Source of the DNA: Coptis chinensis
Taxonomy: Eukaryota > Streptophyta > Magnoliopsida > Ranunculales > Ranunculaceae
Direction: 5' to 3'
Assembly: GCA_015680905.1 (NCBI GenBank)
Contig: CM027377.1
Span: 87,873,001-87,937,000, forward strand
Length of the DNA stretch: 64,000 nucleotides
The notes under the pieces are model-generated. The model worked only from the letters and a program-made list of their open reading frames with translations, was not told the DNA's origin and made no database searches. Of the stretch, positions 45,259-57,260 are shown piece after piece; the first letter of the stretch is position 1, and each line of letters opens with the position of its first letter. The position numbers and the translations under genes are program-made.

Positions 45259-47283
45259 AGCATTTTGCTCGACCTCAAGCAAATATGAGAAATTAGCATA
45301 AGTGACCAAAAATGGAGTTCTAACTAATTTCGTTTCACCGAGTGCGATTGCATTGACCATATGCAACAAGGCCTTAAACCACTAGGAATTCCCTAGTAGA
45401 CGAGTTATAGCCTCGTGAGAGTTTTCCAGTGAAGGTACTTACAAACTTCATCTATACTACAACGACTCAGAAATAAAACTACTGTTTCCTTATCTATGTC
45501 TCAATTATCTATACATCCCACTAGAAATGAATACATAATAATCAAGTAGGAATCTAAGCTAATATATGCATAATAATCTATCATCTACGAATAAACATAT
45601 TTATAATGAGTAATACTATGAGATGAACTAGCAAGTCCGTTTCTGAAAACTCGGAATAGCGTCCTTAAGTAGGTCCTCACATAAATGTCAAGACAAAAAT
45701 CACTCTGATTTTTCCGCTCAAGTTTCGCTACTCCAGTGTGCAGTGGGCACACTTTACCTTACAAACTCAATGACACACAAGGAAGCCAGAGTCGATCAAA
45801 CACATCTGCCACTTACTATCACACTATCCTATTCCTAATTGAACTAGAGGTTTTTATTAGGTGTGGTAGGGATTAGGAGATGGTTTAAGAAGGAAGGAAA
45901 TGGATATTCAAAGAGAACAAGTCTGAGATAATAGAGTCTTCATATTATGTAACTAGAGAAAACCTTATTCTTTACTTTTGCTTCTACACTTTATTTCCAT
46001 CTTTAGCCATATTTTTTTCTCTTTTTCTTTGGCTTTTGACTCCTTGATTCTATTTTTGGAGTTCTAACTCTTCATTTTATTTTATTTTTTTATTTGGATG
46101 GAAACTTACTTTTCTCTTCTAAAGTGACTAATGAGTTCTTGATTTCAAAGGTTATTCACTTTTCTATTCTTCATCTTTATTCTCAAACTTATTCAACGAA
46201 TTGGGTAGGTTGATTTTTTATTTTGTTTTGTTTTGTAATAGGGTAAAGGATTTGTGGTTTATGAAAGGCTAAAGAAAGGCTCAGAGGGGCGACTAGCAGA
46301 AAATAATTCATAGGTTGGAATTTCTGGCTATATCGATCCAAAAAGGGCCTAAATTCTCGCTTAAGATATGGTATAGTGATCTAGCAAGTGGACGTGTAAT
46401 TTCTTTATCCAGATTTTACTTATCCCTTGTGTCATTTCTCAAATGTGTCACTCATATAAGGTTTTAGGCTATATTCTCACAGGATTTGTAGAATAAGTAC
46501 TCTAGCCTAGATTTCAGAAACTTATTGCCAACAATCATAGATACTCATGTAGCATATTTATTGATAGATGCAAGGATTATTACCTACATATTAGCCTAAG
46601 TTTCTAAAAACTATTATAATGCAAAAGCTACGTGAGACTTCTAGATTATTGAGAGCATAGAGAAAGAAAACAATACCAATGTTCCTAAGTGTATAGCATA
46701 CTTTTTATTTATATTTTTAAAATTTTTAAATTTTTTAGCTAGAAAACAAATGCATATTATACAGATCTATATCCTAACAGATGTCTTAATTACACGTGTT
46801 TCTATCCCCCCCCCCCCCCAAAACAAGAAGCATGTTTTGTCCTCAAAGTATTTTAAATAAGGAGGGTAGGAAAATACCATTGAAATGCGTGAAATTCGGA
46901 ACATCTGCAAAACAAGGTTATAACATACTAATATAGAAAAGAAAACTAACGCAACTCTATAAGAGTTCCACCCGTTATGGGGTTAATGAGAAATAGATTG
47001 CTTGGGACATAAGCAGACACTAACTGAAATAAAAAATTACCTGCACTCCCGTTTAAACATTGTCCTCCTCATTTCCCTCTTCAAAGAGATAAGGTTCTTT
47101 CGCATCCTACCATGCCATGATAACTTGCCAAGCCCGACGCCGTGTGTCGTCAACTTGTGCTAACCTTTCTAGTGTTACTATGTCTGATGGGGTGTAAGGA
47201 GCAACCAAATGAGGTTGCACCTGCCATCCCGGCCAAGTCATTACTCGAAATGAGCGAACCACCCAATTGGTGGGTCTCATGAC
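45259..47283. other. 3' spacer of element C
   Basis: About 2 kb of non-coding sequence collinear with the 3' spacer of D. It contains a C tract (46808-46818) where D has CCACCCCCAG. No gene seen. Confidence 0.7.
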
Positions 47284-47972
47284 TTAAACCTTTTTCCAAT
47301 CCGTGAACTGGGTACATAATTCTGGTAGACAACTGCGCAGGATGCGGCAAACCAAAACAGACATAAGAAGATACTTATGGGGCATGCTTTGGGCTCTCTT
47401 AAAACTAGCCACTAATACTTGGGGAATGTCATATCGATGACGTCCCTCAGCTAAAGCAAGGAAAACGTCACCAGCGGTACTATTTGCAGAAGTAAACTGA
47501 AACTCCCCTAGAATATTCATGAGGATGAATAACATGGTGGTGCCAACATTTAGGGACAGGCTACCAAGGGCTATGTTGTAACGCCCTTGGTCCATTATAC
47601 GAAATACCCCTCCCCCATAATACTCGTGGAAATATGTATAGTCATAGAGGTATGAATTATCGTTCATATATCCCCACGTGTGAATAGGATCAGGTATCGG
47701 TATTCCCGAAACTAATGCTACCACATATTATTGAATTCTAGGGGTGTGTCATTAACCATGACGGAGAATTCTTGTTCTCCATCCTGGTTACAATAGAACT
47801 TAACATTATTGTAGAAAAATTCAGTAAGCTTAGGTGAATACGAATCATTTTCACTTACCAGAAGATTCCTCCATCCGAACTGCGTGATCCTCTCGCGGAA
47901 CCAATGTCCATAAGACTCGCTCCCCAACAAGTGTTCGGAAGACTGCTCTGGTATTACTATAGGAGAAGTCAT
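47284..47972 (-). pseudogene. Element C post-pol ORF2
   Basis: Starts MTSPIVIPEQSSEHLLGSES at 47972. Blocks: F-G-W-R-N-L-L-V, YSPKLTEFFYNNVKFY (about 47790-47840), D-G-E-Q-E-F-S-V-M-V, then a frameshift near 47720. Next come VFRIMDQGRYNIALGSLSLN (about 47560-47620), ILMNILGEFQFTSANS, RHRYDIPQVLVASFKRA and KYLLMSVLVCRILRSCLPEL to the stop at 47284. Apart from the one frameshift it is largely open. Same family as the ORFs at 17042 and 33094; cytoplasmic in appearance, function unknown. Confidence 0.7.
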
Positions 47973-48054
47973 CACAAAACTACTCTCTAGAGCAGCTGCA
48001 ACTATCCCGGAACAACCCTCGTAAAACGTGAAATTTTTGGTGCCCACAGGGGTC

Positions 48055-48330
48055 AGGGAGCAGGTGCGCTCAATGTATGCCTGGGATGGGCGCGGGTGTG
48101 TTCTGTTGAGTTTCGAATTCCAGGCACTTGGGCGCTCACTTTTAGCCTAGGATGGGCGCGGGGTGCGCTCAGGATGAAAACTGGAATTCCAGTATTTTGG
48201 GGCACGAGGTAAATTTCGGGTTTTGCCGAGAGGGTGTAGGTGGTGCCCGAGGGGTAGAATTCCTCCGACAAGGTTTCGGAGGCGCAGGCCGGTGGCGCTC
48301 CACTGGGGTGTAGGTGCGCTCGGGGAGCTG
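48055..48330. repeat. GC-rich motif cluster, element C
   Basis: At least five imperfect GGGCGCGGGTGCGCTC-type motifs between post-pol ORF2 and ORF1. A 140-codon minus-strand open frame (48053-48475) runs through it with a repeated S-A-P-R-A-H-x-x pattern, but no family is recognised and the frame is not shared by A or D. Confidence 0.75.
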
Positions 48331-48957
48331 TGAGACCAAAGTGCGAAGGAAAAATAAGGTAAAGTGGGAATGAAACGTGAGAGATGAATGTGAGATGTAG
48401 TTGGGGTTGTGAGTGTAGAATGAATGCAGTTTTTATAGGATTTAAGTTGCTAAAATGAATCGGGAAGTTACCCAAAAAGTTTTAAGGCAATTGCCGAAAA
48501 TAATAAAATTTCCAAAATCGAAAACGGAAACAACCCATATTCTCTATTCCAAAACAAACCTAATATCTTTTAGGTTGAATTTAGGTTAGATACTGCCTAA
48601 TTTATCGAGATTTCATCCTAACACAATATCTATTTATAGCGATGCCCATATCGGCAATATTCTTAACCTTCACTCCAAAACAACTTCTGAAAATAGATGA
48701 TCATATAACGAATTATGTTAGGCTAAATAATACCACCACCAAACAATTCGGGATGGTGGGATTAATGATATGAACAACGCATAATTCGAAATTAACCAAC
48801 TTATATTAAAATTGAATTCCAAATAACATACGACAACCAAATTCAAATTTAATTACTGAACTAATCTTTTTACATCTGTACTAAATAAAAACAAATACAA
48901 TAAAACAAATCAACTTATTAGATCCCTAAACCACTCGCTACTTGTAGTGGAATGCAC
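48331..48957. other. Spacer between post-pol ORFs, element C
   Basis: AT-rich with no supported gene. Collinear with 17931-18489 of A (GGGAAGTTACC, CCAAACAATTCGGGATGG). Confidence 0.55.
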
Positions 48958-50041
48958 TCAAGAAGCAGATGGCCCTTGGGCTTCCGATGGGCCAGAGCCA
49001 TCCGTCTTGCGGCGACAACGCTCGTGCCTCACAGACTGCTCCTCCGAAGAAGAGCCCCCCTGGGGTGGAAAGCGTGCAAGCATGTCATCTCGGAACTGGC
49101 GTTGAGCGTTCATCTCAGCCCTCGTCTGTTCCCACCGCTCATCCTCGCGTCGGGCATGAGTCTCGAAGTTATGATGCATGGTAGCCTACTGAGTTCGGAG
49201 GTCTTCACAAATAGTATTAAGAGAATGCATGCCGCGGTGAATCACAGCCATGCATTCTGCATCCGACCTACACCTCTCCAAGGCATCGGCATCAAAACAT
49301 GCCGTGTCATCCTCATCCTCCGAGTCACTCTCCTCGACTACCCTCTCTTTAGGCAACCTCCAAATTCTCTAGATACACTCCATATAAATATGATGATTTC
49401 GGTGCTCCTTCAGGCAAATCCTATCAAACCTCAGAGTCGCTCTCAAGGTTATCATGATCTTCGTTATCAAAACAGGGAGAGGTGCAATACTCTTTCCAAC
49501 TCCCATAATCATGTTATGCAAAAACTCCAAAATACAGAACTCATACTTCTGCTCCTAGAGTATCCATAGAACGTGAAGGCAGTTCAGGCCGATATCACTG
49601 ACTTTCTCTTTCCCTATGACATTCCTACCAATCCACTAAGCTACAGCCAGCTGGTTGGTCCGGAGAGACGAGTGGCGAACATAATGCGAGCTCGCATTGT
49701 AGTTCCCTTCCGCAACAGTCGCGTTCATCAAAGGCTCTACAGCAGTAAACTGGGAATCCTGTAATGTGGCATCGAGATGGTGTCTAGGTGGAATGCCTAA
49801 AATCTCAGCCAACAACCCCAAGAGTAACCTCTCTCCTCCTCCCAGCCACCTTAACAAAAATTCGATCCCCATTCAATTCCCTCGTCCTATAAAACTCTCG
49901 GACCAAATCTTCGTGGTAAAAATCGTCTGTCGAGTACCACAAACTACTCCAGTCTCTCCTAACCATCTCGTCACTGTAAAATGGCGCGAAGTGGTCGGCA
50001 GTAAAAGCGTGCTCTGGCAATATCCGACGTCTTTGAGCCAT
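48958..50041 (-). pseudogene. Element C post-pol ORF1
   Basis: I chose ATG at 50041 (MAQRRRILPEHAFTADHFAP) because it aligns with the starts in A and D; an in-frame ATG at 50098 adds 19 residues not shared. Blocks: DDFYHEDLVREFYRTRELNG, DRIFVKVAGRRREVTLGVVG, E-I-L-G-I-P (49790-49950), TVAEGNYNAS, then a stop at 49636. Beyond it are L-P-V-L-I-T-K-I-M (about 49450-49485), an acidic E-S-D-S-E-D-E-D-D region (about 49300-49340), RGMHSLNTICEDLRTQ, then DERWEQTRAEMNAQRQFRDD and a basic tail to the stop at 48958. The N-terminal half resembles the putative plant transposon protein domain. Possible helical or coiled-coil C-terminus; function unknown. Confidence 0.7.
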
Positions 50042-51089
50042 TGGAGTTTTTATAAGATGTGTGGGTTTGAATAAGGTAGGGGACTTGTTTTGAAACACCC
50101 TAACTAAAAATAATGGCAGGAGGCGCGGTGGTGGTGGTGGAAGTCAAAATTTTTGAATTTTTAGTGGCGTTGGGTTGTTTAAGTTGGTGGAGGTGGTGGT
50201 GGTTGTAGTTAGGAGGAGATTTGGGGTGGGTTTTAACTTTGGGCGTGGATGTATTTAGGTTTCTTATTTTTTTTTTTTTTTAGGTTAGGCTTCTGAAGCT
50301 TTGAAATTTGGTAATGGCGGTTTGAAGAATGGAATCGCGACTGTTGGTGTGAAGGAAAGAGACGGACGTGCGCTGCACGTGGATGCAAAGTTGGGCCCAA
50401 GCCCACTTGATTTTCGGATTTTGATTTTTCGATATTTCGCGCAACTTCATACTTAATTTGCTGCTTCGTTATCGGGCCGATTTTTACGAATGAGGTATGG
50501 AAATGATCAGGAGAGAATTTCCAATCCAATGGTCCATAAAACGCTCTAGTCTAACCATTGGTGACATTTAAGAAGATTGAAAATGCCTCGAAGTGCGTGC
50601 ATGACATAAGTTATGCGAACGAATAAAATTTAATTTCATAGATAATGTCAACCTGAATCGTAATACAATTAAACGGTCTAACCAACACAACTGGAGAGTT
50701 GAATAATCCAGGATGGAACGAACACCCCACCCCCAAACAAATTTTAGCCACAGAGTTGAGAAAATTTGTTTTAAAAAGTGGGTCTTTTAAAGTCAGATTC
50801 CCGAGACTTCTTAACTTACTATGTGTGTGATTTTAAAATAAATTCTTTTATTTTTGATGAATAAAATTTAATATAAGAAAACAAGAAAGCATTAAATGCA
50901 TAATTCACACTATAGAGGGACATGACTTAAAAACCGAGAAAACATGCAAGAGTGGAAAACGTGAATTATGTTAAACGTAGACTTAGGATCCGGTATTTAC
51001 AGCCACACACTCTATAAGGAGGGCCCGGTTACCTTAATGGTGCACTTACTAATATATGGAAATGAAAGGAAGTACACCAATGAAAAAGG
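50042..51089. other. Post-pol spacer of element C with conserved block
   Basis: Includes a T tract (50265-50281), CCGATTTTTACGAATGAGG (about 50478), GTCAGATTCCCGAGAC (about 50800) and GGATCCGGTATTTACAGCC to GGTGCACTTAC (about 50987-51048), shared with A and D. Confidence 0.7.
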
Positions 51090-53606
51090 TTAGTCCTCAT
51101 AGACAGGATCCTGTAAAAGGACTTCCTCTACATCAGGGGATAATAGCTCGTGAAAATGTTTCAACCGTTGGCCATTTACTTGAAAGGTACTGTTGTCCTT
51201 GGGATTTACCAAGGTGATTGCCCCGTAAGGGGTGACTTCAGTAACCAGAAAAGGACCAGTCCAACGGGTTTTTAATTTCCCTGGAAAAATATGTAGATGG
51301 GAATTGTAAAGTAGGACCTTTTGACCTACCACAAACTCTTTGCGTAAAATTTGCTTATCATGAACACGTTTCATGTTAGCTTTATAATCCTTTGTGAATT
51401 CATAAGAATCGCTACGGATTTCTTCAAGCTCATTCAATTGCAACTTGCGCTTGACACCCGCCTCATCAAAATTGAAGTTAAGGCTTTTTATAGCCCACAT
51501 AGCACGATGCTCCAATTCAACGAGTAAATGACAAGGTTTCCCAAATACAAGTCTAAAGGGAGACATACCTATAGGAGTTTTGAAAGCAGTCCTATATTCC
51601 CATAAGGCATCAGATAGACGCTTTGACCAGTCTTTCCTATCAGGATTCACAGTTGTTTCTAAGATCTTTTTGATTTCCCTATTAGAAACTTCTACTTGTC
51701 CGCTAGTTTGTGGATGATACGGAGTTGCTACCTTATGTGTAACTCCGTATTTCTTCACAAGAGATGCAACAACTCTGTTGCAAAAATGTGTTCCACCATC
51801 ACTAATGATGGCCTTGGGAATGCCAAATCAATAGAAAATATGCTCTTTAACAAAAAACACAACTGTCTTATGGTCATTGCTATGGCAAGCCATGGCCTCT
51901 ATCCATTTAGACACGTAGTCCACGGCAACTAGAATATAGATGAAGCCGTGGGAAACTGGAAAGGGACCCATGAAATCAATGCCCCATACGTCAAAAATTT
52001 CTACCACTATGATTGGATTCAATCGCATCATATTATGCTTCGTGATTCGCCCAAGTTGTTGGCAACAAATGCACGCCTTGCAATGCACTTGGGCATCTTT
52101 AAAGAGAGTAGGCCAATAAAACCCACATTGTAGAATTTTAGCAGTTGTTTTCATACCACTGAAATGACCACCACACTCTTTTTCATGGCAGAATGAGAGA
52201 ACCTCATTATATTCCCACTGGAGAATACAACGACGAATAATCTGATCCGTACAATACTTAAAAAGGTAGGACTCATCCCAATAGTATAGCTTAACTCTGG
52301 CCAAGAACTTCTTACGTTCATTTCTTGACTAATCATAAGGAATAGCATCAGCCGCTAAATAATTCACGATGTCAGAATACCATGGTGTAGAAAAAATAGC
52401 ATACAAATACTCATCAGGAGAAGAGTCGGGTATGGACTCCGAATCACTATCATCATCGTTTGTCAGTCTAGTTAAGTGGTCGGCAACTACGTACCCCTCT
52501 TTTGTCCTTTATTTCTAAGGTGAACTTTTACAGGAGGAGAATCCATCGGATTAATCTCTGCTTAGCATCCTTCTTTGCGAGAAGGTACCTAAGGGCTGCA
52601 TGGTCGTTGTAAACTAGGGTCTTAGAACCAACCAAATAAGGATGAAACTTATCTAAAGCATAAACAACAGCTAAGAATTCTTTTTCAGTAGTTGTATAAT
52701 TCCTTTGAGCATCATTTAGAGTTTTACTAGCATAATAAATAACAGTGGATTTATTATCAAGTTTCTATCCCAAGACAGCACCAACTGCATAATCACTAGC
52801 ATCACACATGAGTTCGAAAGGTTTAGACCAATCGGGAGGCTGTATAATGGGTGCAGAAGTTAAGACGGCTTTTAAAGTTTCAAAAGCCTATTTACAGTTA
52901 AAATTAAAATCAAAGATGGCATCCTTTAAAAGCAGATTAGTTAGCGGCCTAGCTATTTTTGAAAAATCTTTGATAAAGCGCCTATAAAAACCTGCATGGC
53001 CTAGAAAGGCTCTAATATCACGGACAGTCCATGGTATAGGTAGAGTTGCTATCTTATCTAGGTTGGCCTTATCAACTTCTATGCCATCACTAGATACAAT
53101 GTGACCTAGTACTATGCCCTTTTTTACCATGAAATGACATTTTTCCCAATTTAAAACTAGACTCTTCTCTTCACACCGTGTCAAAACCTTAGATAGGCTA
53201 GATAGCCTGTCAGTGAAAGAGTCTCCATAGATAGAAAATCATCCATGAATACTTCCATGAAACGCTCTACCATGTCACTAAATATATAAAGCATACACCG
53301 CTGGAAGGTACCAAGAGCATTACAAAGGCCAAAAGGCATTCGTTTATAGGCGTATGTTCCAAAAGGACATGTAAAGGTAGTCTTTTCTTGGTCATCAATA
53401 TCAATAATAATTTGGAAATAGCCAGAGTAGCCATCCAAAAAACAGTAAAAAGCATGACCAGTTAGACGTTCTAGCATCTGATCTATAAAGGGTAATGGAA
53501 AATGATCCTTTCGTGTCATGGCATTTAAACGTCTGTAATCAATACAGATCCTCCATTTCATTGGACCATGTGTGGCAAAATATTCACCCTTGGCATTACG
53601 TACCAT
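51090..53606 (-). pseudogene. Element C pol: reverse transcriptase, RNase H and integrase, decayed
   Basis: RT (53606 to about 52890): WRICIDYRRLNAMTRKDHFP, FCFLDGYSGYFQI-like, F-T-C-P-F-G-T-Y-A-Y-K-R-M-P-F-G-L-C-N-A, and the catalytic F-M-D-D, followed by a one-base frameshift. Thumb/connection: VLGHIVSSDGIEVDKA and AFLGHAGFYRRFIKDFSKIA. RNase H (about 52890-52500): CDASDYAVGAVLG and [15 protein letters not shown], with stops. Integrase (52330-51090): HHCC zinc region with C-K-A-C-I-C-C-Q-Q-L-G, core [17 protein letters not shown] and [20 protein letters not shown] (D,D,E), and C-terminal [21 protein letters not shown] stop at about 51826 splits integrase. Together these would copy and insert the element, but this copy is inactive. 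Confidence 0.93.
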
Positions 53607-53621
53607 TGTAATCCTTGATTT

Positions 53622-54626
53622 TTATGGAACTACATGAATATTGACCCATTCGCTATCAGAGATTGGGTATATGATACCCGCATCAAGTAACCGTAAGACT
53701 TCTTCCCTGACCACTTCTTTCATGGCCGGATTCAAATGGTGCTGAGGTTCACGAGAAGTCTTTGCGTTATCCTCCAAATGGATACGGTGAGTGCACACAT
53801 TAGGGTCAATTACCTTAATATAGGCTAGGGACCAACCAATCGCAGAACGATGTTCCTTAATCACCCTGATTAAACGTGTCTCTTTCTCCTTAGATAATAG
53901 AGAAGATATAATTACCGGATGGCTACCATCCGGATCAAGTTGAATATATTTTAACTCAGGAGGAAGAGGTTTAAGTACCGGGGTGGTTGGTATGTCGATA
54001 AAAGCTTCTGGGGTGTCCTCATCTTGAGTAATGAATACTTGCTTAGGCAGCAAGTCTTCAAACTCTGTATATGGAGCAACCAAAGGTTCTATGATTTGTG
54101 TAGACTCGAAGATGGTGTTGACTTCTTGTACGTAGGAGTCATCGACAAAATCTAAACTTTTAAAAGAAAGGAATTTATGCATATGGTTTTCTGGAAACGT
54201 GTTATTAAAGTAATCTTGCGCTAAGCTCTCGATCATGCTAATCTCTCCATCTATAGATGAATCTGGTAACTGTTTCATCATTTTAAAAACATTTACCTCA
54301 ACCAAAAGATGGCCAAAAGACAAGGACATCGAACCATTTCGGCAGTTTATAAGCACGTTGGCAGTTGCTAAAAATGGACGCCCTAAGATGATCGGAACAG
54401 AGTCATTAACGACTTCTGTATCGAGGATAACAAAATCACCAAGATAGTAGAAATCCCGGACCTTAACTATCACATTTTCAACCACACCCTTAGGATACTT
54501 AATAGACATATCTGCTAATTGCAACGTCATTTGAGTAGGTTGCATCTCTTGTAGACCTATTTGTTTGTATAAATAATACGGGAGTAAGTTGACACTTGCC
54601 CCCAGGTCTAATAAAGTGGTGGTCAT
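53622..54626 (-). pseudogene. Element C protease and start of RT
   Basis: A 334-codon open frame. The aspartic protease TTLLDLGASVNLLPYYLYKQ with D-L-G-A-S lies near its start, then the second conserved half VPIILGRPFLATANVLINCR. A linker with MSLSFGHLLVEVNVFK to HKFLSFKSLDFVDDS follows, the point where element A diverges. The RT N-terminus is SREPQHHLNPAMKEVVREEV then LDAGIIYPISDSEWVN. One nonsense codon after H-V-V-P (about 53619-53621) separates it from the rest of RT. The D-L-G-A-S form, rather than D-S/T-G, is common in Athila-like elements. Confidence 0.9.
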
Positions 54627-54663
54627 GTGAGAATCTCCTCAGGTGCATTATCAGATGGGAGAT

Positions 54664-56542
54664 CTAATTGTGGTCCTTGTACTTCACAATTCCATTATGT
54701 TCTGTTAAAGTTGGAAATTGTTTAGTTAGAAAGTCGTCTTTAGGAATATTTGTCCTACACCTAGTAGTGCACAACTCCTTAAGAAACTTAGCGTGGTGAG
54801 GTAATTTTTTAATTGCTTCGAGAAAGGGTAGGTTAATCGTTAGATTCTTGAATACTTCCCTAATCTCGTCAAAGTTTGTATCTCTTTTTAACATAGCTAA
54901 TTTCTGGGGAAACAGTGGTGTCTCTCTATGCTTAGCATATGGTTCAACTGGATGTCTAACCTTTGCTTTTTGTTTCTTAGGTTGTGGTTTAACTGGTACC
55001 TCTACAGGGGTAGGCTCTTCAGTTTCCATTTCAGTATCTAGTTCAATCTCCTGTGTAGGGACTACTTGTGGGGTAACTATAGGCATAGTTACATTGTTGT
55101 CAACCATTCTACCAAAACGGAGAGTGGTGATAGCATTTAGCTTACCTACATTTACATTTTCCGTACTAGTATTACCGTTCACCTCAAAGGCCGTGTTTGG
55201 TGTTTTAGGATTAGGTATCGCTTGTCCTGGAAACACACCTTTGGGTTGTACTTTCTCTTGAGCTAGCTGCTGTAAGGAAAGTTAGTTGGCTTGTAAAATC
55301 TATTGTTGAGATTGCATAAAGGTATCGAAATGATCCGGTTATGGAAGAGTGTTAGCTATAGGTTGTGTGACAGGAACTATGTCACGTTGATTATTTATGG
55401 GTGGGTTGTGATAGTTATTATTATTAACCGGAACGATACCTCGATTTGCATTATAATTATTATTGTTATAATTATTATAATTACCCTGACCTTGTCCTTG
55501 TCGTGGTGGAGGTTGGTTATAATTGTTTGCTTGCCTAACATTTTGATTATTAAATCCTCGAGTTGTTACTTGTTGGTTATTTCTCCAACTAAAGTTGGGG
55601 TGTTGTCTCCAAGGGGAGTTAGGAATAGGATAACTATTAATTGAGCAAACGTTATCTTATTGTAATGTTTGTTGTTCGTAAACGAAAGGATAATAGGAGT
55701 CGGGGTGCTCTGGACTCAAACAGAAATTACATGGGTTGGAGTTTACATTCATGATGGGGATAGGTTTTTGTTTGACAGAAATAGCCTCTACCTTTTTAGT
55801 TAGAGATTCGATTAAATTTTTAAGTTCTGGATCGGGTTTCATCTCAAACATACCGGCGGCTTTAGCTATTGTAGAAGAACTAGCTTGAACGGAGATATCA
55901 TCACTACCCCCAATTATTATTCCGCTTTGTCTGATCTTCTAAAAGTTTATAAGCCTCCGAGGCTCCTTTACTTAAGAAACTACCCCCATTCATTATGTCA
56001 AGGACTTCTTTATGGTGGTGTAGAAGTCCTTTGAAAAAGGCACGAACTAACATGTCTTTCGCGAGGTTATGGTGTGGACACTCTATAAGTAGATCGGTAA
56101 AACGATTCCAAGCCTCTAAAAATGATTCATGAGGATTCTGTCGAAAGAAATGAATCTTGGAAAGCATTTCATCGGTCTTCAGTGGTGGGTAAAAATGTTC
56201 CACAAATAGTTGAACAAGTTTAGCCCACGAGTCCACAAAATTAGGCGCTTGGACAATTAACCAAGACACCGCCTTATCGGCTAAGGTGAAGGGAAATACC
56301 CTTAGTTTAATTTGTTCGGCACCTACCGTAAGATGGTGGAATGTAGTAAGGACTTGGTCAATCCTACGCATGTGCTGATAGGGCTTTTCATGGTCTAACC
56401 CATGAAAATCGGGTAACAAATTAAATATATTTGGGGGGATTCGGAAATCCCCCACTGGGTCTGATAGAACGATGCAAGATTTAGGGCTATCGTTCAAGGC
56501 TTTGTAAAAGTCAGAGAGAGGAGACTCTCTTTCTTCAGCCAT
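54664..56542 (-). pseudogene. Element C gag and pre-protease region
   Basis: Gag starts MAEERESPLSDFYKALNDSP at 56542 and is open for 212 codons. It has the retrotransposon gag core FPFTLADKAVSWLI, HFYPPLKTDEMLSKIHFFRQ and HHNLAKDMLVRAFFKGLLHH. After a frameshift comes a zinc knuckle N-P-C-N-F-C-L-S-P-E-H with the last Cys changed to Tyr (about 55720-55745), then an Asn/Tyr/Gln-rich low-complexity linker (55400-55560). The last part (54664-55236) has a P-x-P-K-K-Q-K basic stretch and LPFLEAIKKLPHHAKFLKEL before a stop. Gag forms the particle and packages the RNA. Confidence 0.88.
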
Positions 56543-57242
56543 TATTTCAGGTGGTGTGTGTGGTATGCTAGCTAGAGGTGTAGTGAGGGGTATACTAGAA
56601 AGACTTGTTTGTTACCGTTCTCGGTTAATTACATTAGGTGTTTTTCTTTGGCCCAACCTTAATCTCATGCAAGGCTAAGACCAATATTAATGAAACACAA
56701 CAAACTTCCAAACAATCCTGATATGCTAGTATGAACCTCTAACAGAATATGCGAGGTGTGAAAGAAAAGAGTACCTGAAAGCCTCCTTGCCTCGCTTATG
56801 AATAGCATCTTGTTTACGCGTGCTCAGTGTATATAACAAGTTAGAACACTGAAAACTTTGAAGAAATGGAAGTTCGAAACAAACCTGTGGAAATCGGGCG
56901 CCAGCAGAGGGCTGGTGCGCTTCGAGAATATGCCTAGGCAGTATACCGGTCGCTGCAAAAGCAAAAGGTAGGATTCCAAGGGTGTGGGAGCAGGTGGTGC
57001 TCCAAGTTGGCCTTGGTAGGGCGCAGGTGGCGCTCAGCCAAAGGGTGGGATTCTAGGCGTGTGGGCGCAGGGTGCACTCCACTTTAGCTTGCCCTGTAGC
57101 GCAAAAGGCCCGAAAGTAATTTTTCGTGGAAACTTGCAAAGCTGAAACAGACAACCACAGTGAGAATACAAACAAGGGTGGGTGGGTTATGGGACTTTGA
57201 AAAACTATCAAGTCTATAGAAAACAATACTAAAGAGTACTAA
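56543..57242. other. Element C 5' leader with GC-rich motif cluster
   Basis: Untranslated leader. GC-rich GGGCGCAGGTGGCGCTC-type motifs occur at about 56897-57070, related to those between the post-pol ORFs. Confidence 0.65.
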
Positions 57243-57258
57243 GATGGCAGCAGCGCCA
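57243..57258 (-). promoter_or_regulatory. Primer binding site, element C
   Basis: The minus strand reads TGGCGCTGCTGCCATC two bases after the 5' LTR; tRNA-Asp-like, with one change from element A. Confidence 0.75.
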
Positions 57259-57260
57259 TT

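Noticed and set aside
46808-46818. C-only tract as a special element
   Set aside because: D has a shorter C run at the same place, so it is simple expansion in a non-coding spacer.
48053-48475. 140-codon minus-strand ORF in the GC-motif cluster
   Set aside because: The frame is a by-product of the GC-rich repeats, is not kept in A or D, and has no recognisable domain.
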